DNA of 64,000 bases from JANYJA01 sp038229055 (lineage in GTDB: Bacteria; Acidobacteriota; Terriglobia; Bryobacterales; Bryobacteraceae): contig JBBROU010000006.1 of NCBI GenBank assembly GCA_038229055.1, forward strand, positions 5,565 through 69,564, in the 5' to 3' direction. The translations under genes were made by a program, and so were the position numbers. Shown here in pieces: positions 59,716 through 64,000 of the stretch. Numbering within the stretch: position 1 is the first letter of the stretch; each line of letters begins with the position of its first letter. The notes beneath the pieces are model-generated. The model made no database searches and was not told the origin of the DNA. It was given only the letters and a program-made list of their open reading frames with translations.

Positions 59716-61158
59716 TTAGTCGGGCTGCTGCTCGTCGGGCGTGTCTTCCTGCGGCTGCACGTCTTCCTGGCCGGACACGTCTTCGTGAGCCGGTGGCGCG
59801 GCGGACTTGCGAACCGTTCGGCGCGCGGTGGTGCCGGTGGCGCGCTTCGGCTTCTTGACCGTTGACGGATCGGCAATGCTCGACGCAGTCTTGCGCGGGG
59901 AACGCTTGGGGCGAGCTTCGCGCGCGGTGGGTTGACCCTTGACGACGGGCTGCTTCTCGTCGGGCATTTCTTCCATCGGCGGCATTGGCGGCGGCTCGGG
60001 AATCGCGGGCGGGTGGAACTCGGCGCCGAGATACACCAGCAAGCCCTTTTCTTCATCCGGCTGAATTTTCACGACGCCCTTATCCTGCGCGAAGTTCAGC
60101 AGCTCGCTGAATTCCGGGAATCCAAAATTCTTCCAATCGAAGGTGGGCTGCTCTTCCTTTACCCAAGCGGCGAGATCGTCGGAGAGGCAGCCTTCTTCCA
60201 TTTCGAGGCGATGGCTTTCGAGCACATCGCGGAGAACGGGCAGCGCGGTTTCCGGTTTGACCATCTTTTCCGCAGCGCCGGTGCCCTTCCGCTGGATCAT
60301 GTATCGGCCTTCGCCGCCGGTGACCATGACGTGGTCGGCTTTGCGTAGCTTCTCGACGAAGTCGGTGAAGGAGTTCGCGCCGTACGACTTTTCGCTGAAG
60401 CTGGAATCGAGCTGCAGCATGGTCGATTTCAATAGACCAAGCTGCGGGCGAACTTCACGGCGTTCTAGAACTTGCAGCGCGCGCTCGACCAGCGGCATGG
60501 CCTGCGCGAGGTCGAGAACCGGCCGGCGCTGCCCGCCACCACCGCCCCCTTGTCCAAAGTTCTTCTGACCGTACGGGCGCTTTTCGTGATGGTGTGACTT
60601 GCCGCCTTCGCGCGGCTGTTGCTGCACCGGCGCCTGCTGCGTCTCGGATGCGGGCTGCAGTTGCATCTGCTGCGCGGGCCGCGACGAAGTCTCGTCGATC
60701 ACGGATTCGTAACTGATGAATTCGTGACAGTTCTTCTGCAGGATGGTGCTGGTGAAAGCACGCCCACCGACAACGAAGATGGTCTTGTCGTACTGCTTGA
60801 GCTTGTTCACCAGCGCGATGAAATCGCTATCGCCGCTGACGATGCAGAAGGCGTTGATGTGATCGTGCGTGAACGCCATCTCGAGCGCGTCGAGCGCCAG
60901 GTTGATGTCGGCTCCGTTTTTATCGCCGCGCGGCGAAGGGTCGCGCTGCACCATCTGGATGGCGTGCTCGGACAACTGGCGCGTGAAGTTTTCCTGACGG
61001 CCCCAATTGGCGTAGGCGATCTTGGTGACGATCTCGCCGCGTTCTTTCAAAGCATCGAGGACGGCCGAGACGTCGAACTCGCGCTGCAGCGTCGACTTGA
61101 CGCCGATTTCGATATTGTCGAAATCGATAAACACCGCTATCTTTAACTGCTTTTCCAT
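59716..61158 (-). CDS. NYN-domain (LabA/DUF88-like) protein with OST-HTH/LOTUS-type winged helices
   Basis: 480 residues, cytoplasmic. Residues 1-150 are a NYN nuclease-like domain with the acidic residues IAVFIDFDNI, KNGADINLALDALEMA and IVSGDSDFIALVNK. A Gln/Gly-rich linker (150-215) follows, then an OST-HTH-like winged helix (AMPLVERALQVLERREVRPQ to GGEGRYMIQRKG) and a second, weaker one (LPVLRDVLESHRLEMEEG to EKGLLVYLG). The last 90 residues are Pro, Lys and acidic-rich, likely disordered. NYN proteins are PIN-like RNases; with OST-HTH they are RNA-binding. Bacterial targets are unknown. Confidence 0.85.
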   Translation of the reverse strand: MEKQLKIAVFIDFDNIEIGVKSTLQREFDVSAVLDALKERGEIVTKIAYANWGRQENFTRQLSEHAIQMVQRDPSPRGDKNGADINLALDALEMAFTHDHINAFCIVSGDSDFIALVNKLKQYDKTIFVVGGRAFTSTILQKNCHEFISYESVIDETSSRPAQQMQLQPASETQQAPVQQQPREGGKSHHHEKRPYGQKNFGQGGGGGGQRRPVLDLAQAMPLVERALQVLERREVRPQLGLLKSTMLQLDSSFSEKSYGANSFTDFVEKLRKADHVMVTGGEGRYMIQRKGTGAAEKMVKPETALPVLRDVLESHRLEMEEGCLSDDLAAWVKEEQPTFDWKNFGFPEFSELLNFAQDKGVVKIQPDEEKGLLVYLGAEFHPPAIPEPPPMPPMEEMPDEKQPVVKGQPTAREARPKRSPRKTASSIADPSTVKKPKRATGTTARRTVRKSAAPPAHEDVSGQEDVQPQEDTPDEQQPD

Positions 61159-61171
61159 TTACTTACCTTTT

Positions 61172-61573
61172 TTATCTTTCAATTGTTTGAGTACCGCGGA
61201 TAAACTCCACGATGTTTTCAAGTGACGCGCCGGGTTGAAACACCGCGGCAACGCCTTGACGCTTCAAATCTTCCGCATCGTCGTCGGGAATAATACCGCC
61301 GACGATCACTTTGACATCGGTCATTTCGTTTTGCCGGAGCAGTTCCATCAGGCGCGGCACAATGGCATTGTGCGCGCCGGATAGAATGGAAAGCCCGATG
61401 ACCTGCACATCCTCCTGCAGGGCGGCGTTCACAATCATCTCCGGGGTCTGTCGCAAACCAGTATAAATGACTTCCATGCCGGCATCGCGCAGGGCGCGCG
61501 CGATAATCTTGGCTCCTCGATCGTGTCCGTCTAAACCCGGCTTGGCCACCAGCACTCGGATGGGGCTGCTCAT
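61172..61573 (-). CDS. cobalamin-binding subunit of methylmalonyl-CoA mutase-type enzyme
   Basis: 133 residues, a single B12-binding domain. The DxHxxG motif is in GLDGHDRGAKIIARAL (His is the lower axial ligand), with GLSILSGAHNAIVPRL and VKVIVGGIIPDDDAEDL as the SxL and GG motifs. It matches the small subunit of split methylmalonyl-CoA/isobutyryl-CoA mutases. The large catalytic subunit should be the gene just upstream, but only its last codons remain (61577 onward). So unless the large subunit is encoded elsewhere, this subunit has no partner. ATG lies three bases after the remnant's stop. Confidence 0.9.
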   Translation of the reverse strand: MSSPIRVLVAKPGLDGHDRGAKIIARALRDAGMEVIYTGLRQTPEMIVNAALQEDVQVIGLSILSGAHNAIVPRLMELLRQNEMTDVKVIVGGIIPDDDAEDLKRQGVAAVFQPGASLENIVEFIRGTQTIER

Positions 61574-61576
61574 CTA

Positions 61577-61756
61577 TTAAACGATGCTCGTTTCCTTATA
61601 CGACCCGAACACATCGCGAAAGGCGTTACAGATCTCTCCCAGCGTCGCGTACGCGCGTACAGACTCCAGGATACACGGCATTGCGTTCGCCGTGTGAAGC
61701 GCTTTACGGGAGGACGACAAGCGCCGGTCAGAAACGACGGGTCGCGATGGTGGAGG
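61577..61756 (-). pseudogene. C-terminal stub of methylmalonyl-CoA mutase large subunit
   Basis: The open minus-strand frame ends at 61577 and reads LHTANAMPCILESVRAYATL then GEICNAFRDVFGSYKE, the characteristic end of the mutase catalytic subunit. Homology seems to hold for the last 40-45 codons only; the frame has a stop at 61757-61759, and no longer coding part is seen upstream. More than 450 codons are gone. The stub is still placed directly before the B12 subunit, so a deletion probably removed the rest. Confidence 0.7.
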
Positions 61757-62137
61757 TCAGTTTTAGTTTAGGAGACTTCACAAACGTCATCAGGGCGCGG
61801 CTGTGCAACCGCTACGCTCACAAGGCCTCGCCGTGAATTCGGAAAGTGCGGAACCCCTCCTCACCGATACATCACAATGGTCAGATCTATCATCAGCCCC
61901 GGAGACGAACTGCAGAGAGCGCATCACACGAGGTGCCGCCCCTGATCTGCCGCTCGCGTTCTTCGAGCATTTCGACTTTCCAGAGCAGGCCAACCATTTC
62001 ACCGTGGGCGCGAACTTTGGCCCGGATGCCTGCGGGACGACGGCGGGATTTTGTTGCAGCGCCTGATCAACAGCTTCTTTGAGAATGACGGTGTAAAACT
62101 CGGCGCGGCAGGCAATGGAGACGGCGGAGTTCTTGAA
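61757..62137. other. 380 bases of gene remnants, no intact gene
   Basis: No frame is a convincing gene. On the minus strand, VILKEAVDQALQQNPAVV (around 62050) and, one frame away, RAKVRAHGEMVGLLWKVEML (around 61990) look coding and could be parts of one frameshifted gene. The family is unclear to me; the first piece resembles the start of a TolC-like protein but also other helical proteins. Confidence 0.35.
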
Positions 62138-63058
62138 TCAGCGCAACTTTGCCGCCGCATCGAGATTTGTCAGCATCGCTTCGAAGAACTTTTGGGGCAA
62201 TCCGCTGTTCTTCGAAGAAAGAACTTTCAGCTGGGCGGTAAGCGCGGCCTCGTTCGGATAATAACTTTCGAGTTCGGTCAGCTCATCCTTCAAGGCCGCG
62301 AACTCTTGCCTTCCGGCAGCGGTCTTAAGTTCCTCCATCACAGCCGGCAGAATATTGCCGCTTGGTTTGATCCTAGGCCCCAATATCAGCACGTGAACAG
62401 AATTGCTGTCTGTTGAGAGATAGGTTCTTGCTTTCTCCAAAGCCCATTCGGAATTTCTTCCCGCGTAAACATCGTCATCTTCGTCGGAGTCCTCCCCAGG
62501 CTTCGGGAACGGCTTCCACCCCAAAACGCGCACGGTCGTAAGGCCGGGCCAAGCGTTTGAAGTAAAGGCAAAAGGTCCCGTCCGCTGGCCCGGGACCAGC
62601 CAAAGGGTGTCATCATCGTCCCTGCCGCTGCGTCCCCATGCCGCCCACGGGCCCTGTACCAAATCGCGAGGGTATGCACCGACAAACATCCAATGGTCTG
62701 GATTTCTCGGTGCAGTGACTTGAGCGAAATCGGGCAGTTCCATCAGGAACATCCAAATTGATTGTTTTGCCGAGGGTCCGTTTTGGAGATGAAACGAGTA
62801 ATCTGCACCCTTGGCGGATAATTTAGTGTTCAGCATGAATGTTGGCGCGACGTGAGTGGTCCTGACAATCACGCGCTTTAATCCCCGGCTCTCGACGACA
62901 ACATCTTCCGTCGCGGGATCAACGTACACCCGATCGCCCGGCTCGGGTTTGATAAGGGGTGGCCTTCCACCACTACCAAACACTGCAGTCGGGGAGACTT
63001 GTGCAGCACAATCAAAACACATAACAACGCCAAGTATTGAGAGGTGAAATATTCTCAT
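62138..63058 (-). CDS. exported protein of unknown function
   Basis: 306 residues from ATG 63058, with GAGAG seven bases upstream; a TTG eight codons earlier is possible. Signal peptide MRIFHLSILGVVMCFDCAAQ. The mature part is beta-rich (RVYVDPATEDVVVESRGLKR, TLWLVPGQRTGPFAFTS), with an acidic stretch GEDSDEDDD and a helical C-terminus (GLPQKFFEAMLTNLDAAAKL). I do not recognise a domain. It follows another exported unknown by 13 bases and is probably co-expressed with it. Confidence 0.65.
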   Translation of the reverse strand: MRIFHLSILGVVMCFDCAAQVSPTAVFGSGGRPPLIKPEPGDRVYVDPATEDVVVESRGLKRVIVRTTHVAPTFMLNTKLSAKGADYSFHLQNGPSAKQSIWMFLMELPDFAQVTAPRNPDHWMFVGAYPRDLVQGPWAAWGRSGRDDDDTLWLVPGQRTGPFAFTSNAWPGLTTVRVLGWKPFPKPGEDSDEDDDVYAGRNSEWALEKARTYLSTDSNSVHVLILGPRIKPSGNILPAVMEELKTAAGRQEFAALKDELTELESYYPNEAALTAQLKVLSSKNSGLPQKFFEAMLTNLDAAAKLR

Positions 63059-63071
63059 AAAGTTCTCTCGA

Positions 63072-63821
63072 CTAGTATGCAAACCTCAGGTGATAGTGAT
63101 TTCCTTCAACGAAGATTCCTTGCCCTGAGTTGCCACCATTTGCTGTAGCAATCGTCTTAAATGTAGTCCTGTACGGATCTAAGTATTGGAAAGGACAATC
63201 CACATTCAGGCCGACCTCATGCTCGCTATGAGCCGGACCCCAGAACGCTGACCCATATCTCGGACCCAAATCAAATCTGCCGCCCCATTGCAACGATGCA
63301 TCGTTTATTCCCATTACCATACCGCTTTGCATCCTAAATTGCTGCGCGATGACCTGTATTTGGGTCACGGCGTTCTGTGTTGCCCAAAAGCCATTTGGAT
63401 GCTCAGGTTGAGCTCCTACTCTCTGGTAGTTCGGCGAAGTTGCCGGTATCTCAACCAAGCCGGAATACTCGACATTAACGTAAATGGTCGCAGGGGTGCC
63501 ATATGGCTGGGGATATCCTATCAACTGGTGCGTCCCGGCAATGTCTGTAGCATAGAATGAGTTAGTTGCGCAGCCGTTCGCGAAAGTATTGACGGTTTGG
63601 TATTCTAAGGTCCCATTTGGACGTGATCCGTCGGAATGGGCATGGTAACCGCTCATGGCTTGAGCAACCGCGGCAAATTGGATTGTTCCGAGGAACGGGT
63701 GGCCGCCGGAATCCACAAAACACATTGTGAATTGATAGGATCCACCAAGGTAGATTGGCTGTGCGAACAGTTGAAAACTAAAAACAGCCGACAACGCTAA
63801 CAGTTTCACAAGAGACGTCAT
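63072..63821 (-). CDS. exported protein of unknown function
   Basis: 249 residues, signal peptide ending SFQLFAQ. Beta- and aromatic-rich mature part: YQFTMCFVDSGGHPFLGT, GYHAHSDGSRPNGTLEYQ, NVEYSGLVEIPATSPNYQRV and GNHYHLRFAY at the end. Two His clusters and two Cys are seen (CF near 33 and a later C). It resembles adhesin-like or extracellular matrix proteins only in composition. The domain family is not known to me. First of two genes transcribed leftward, divergent from the gene at 63968. Confidence 0.65.
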   Translation of the reverse strand: MTSLVKLLALSAVFSFQLFAQPIYLGGSYQFTMCFVDSGGHPFLGTIQFAAVAQAMSGYHAHSDGSRPNGTLEYQTVNTFANGCATNSFYATDIAGTHQLIGYPQPYGTPATIYVNVEYSGLVEIPATSPNYQRVGAQPEHPNGFWATQNAVTQIQVIAQQFRMQSGMVMGINDASLQWGGRFDLGPRYGSAFWGPAHSEHEVGLNVDCPFQYLDPYRTTFKTIATANGGNSGQGIFVEGNHYHLRFAY

Positions 63822-63925
63822 AGCACACGAGGTTCAAGGATGTCAATGTTCGCCCGGCCAAGGGGTGTACATCGGCAAAGTGATCTAAGTCGGGAATCGA
63901 AAGGCGGGCAATATATTTGCTTTCT

Positions 63926-63952
63926 ATCTGACAGTGTTATACGCTGTCAGAT
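63926..63952. promoter_or_regulatory. operator-like dyad upstream of the last gene
   Basis: ATCTGACAG and CTGTCAGAT form a perfect nine-base inverted repeat with nine bases between; four bases inside the spacer are also symmetric. The centre contains TTATAC, which could be a -10 element. The gene's AAAAGGAG ribosome binding site follows immediately. The layout suggests a repressor covering the promoter of the gene at 63968, possibly its own product. Confidence 0.6.
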
Positions 63953-63967
63953 GAAAAGGAGCCCTTT

Positions 63968-64000
63968 ATGGCCGCCACATCCCTCTCTGAACTCGAGGCC
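63968..64000 (+). CDS. start of a gene cut by the window end, possibly a PadR-type regulator
   Basis: ATG 63968, with AAAAGGAG six bases upstream. Only 11 codons are visible (MAATSLSELEA). The short start resembles PadR-family repressors, which begin with a S-x-L-E-A-type helix, and the dyad just upstream would fit autoregulation. This is a guess from 11 residues. Confidence 0.45.
   Translation, partial: MAATSLSELEA

Noticed and set aside
1..64000. CRISPR arrays, tRNA or rRNA genes, insertion sequences
   Set aside because: No regularly spaced repeats, no cloverleaf with CCA-type end, no rRNA-like tracts and no transposase motifs were found by eye.

Overview
The window looks like an interior stretch of an Acidobacteriota chromosome, most probably the Bryobacterales/'Candidatus Solibacter' lineage. 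This is inferred from gene content, not from a marker gene. GC is high, with short intergenic gaps and many ATGA/GTGA start-stop overlaps. Typical families are present: a very large Oar-like TonB-dependent receptor, three PSD1 (DUF1549/DUF1553) cytochrome proteins, four DUF1501 proteins, tandem quinoproteins with a cytochrome c, GSDH-type dehydrogenase, PIG-L, GMC and Gfo/Idh/MocA enzymes, and many secreted proteins. I see no rRNA, tRNA, CRISPR array or intact insertion sequence.

Layout. 1-9 kb: TonB receptor (5' end missing), TPR protein, sorbosone-dehydrogenase-like protein, D-aminoacylase-like amidohydrolase, small exported cupin-like protein and a secreted alpha/beta hydrolase. 9-23 kb: three PSD1/DUF1501 pairs (one on each side of a convergent junction, one further on) and a broken MazE/MazF locus. 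23-28 kb: cupin plus enolase-superfamily enzyme, divergent from a PIG-L deacetylase, a polysaccharide deacetylase and a double thioredoxin protein. 28-33 kb: cytochrome c and two quinoproteins. 33-35 kb: oxidoreductase, sugar isomerase and PhyH dioxygenase.

35.4-46.6 kb is the most unusual block. Seven minus-strand genes run in order: a frameshifted TPR gene, an S8 peptidase, an alpha/beta hydrolase, a DUF4331 protein, a TPR protein, a diheme lipoprotein cytochrome and a GMC oxidoreductase. Start-stop coupling or small gaps join most of them, with one 110-base gap. I regard this as the best candidate for an undescribed multi-protein system.

46.6-47.8 kb is a toxin-antitoxin graveyard: one intact VapBC-like pair, one frameshifted AbrB antitoxin with a truncated VapC, and a 27-residue SEC-C zinc microprotein with a strong ribosome binding site. 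48-52.5 kb is housekeeping: hpt, rsfS, rlmH, accD, folC. 52.5-56.5 kb holds an AF2212-like antitoxin with a toxin stub, a frameshifted diheme cytochrome, a DUF1501 gene and an unknown gene. 56.5-64 kb holds lpxB, an M1-aminoapeptidase-like protein whose zinc ligands are all replaced, a NYN/OST-HTH RNA-binding protein, a B12-binding mutase subunit whose catalytic partner survives only as a C-terminal stub, two exported unknown proteins, and the first codons of a further gene behind a strong operator-like dyad.

Several genes (MazF, AbrB, TPR, cytochrome) are broken by single-base indels, many in short homopolymers. This may be true gene decay or sequencing error; reads are needed to decide.
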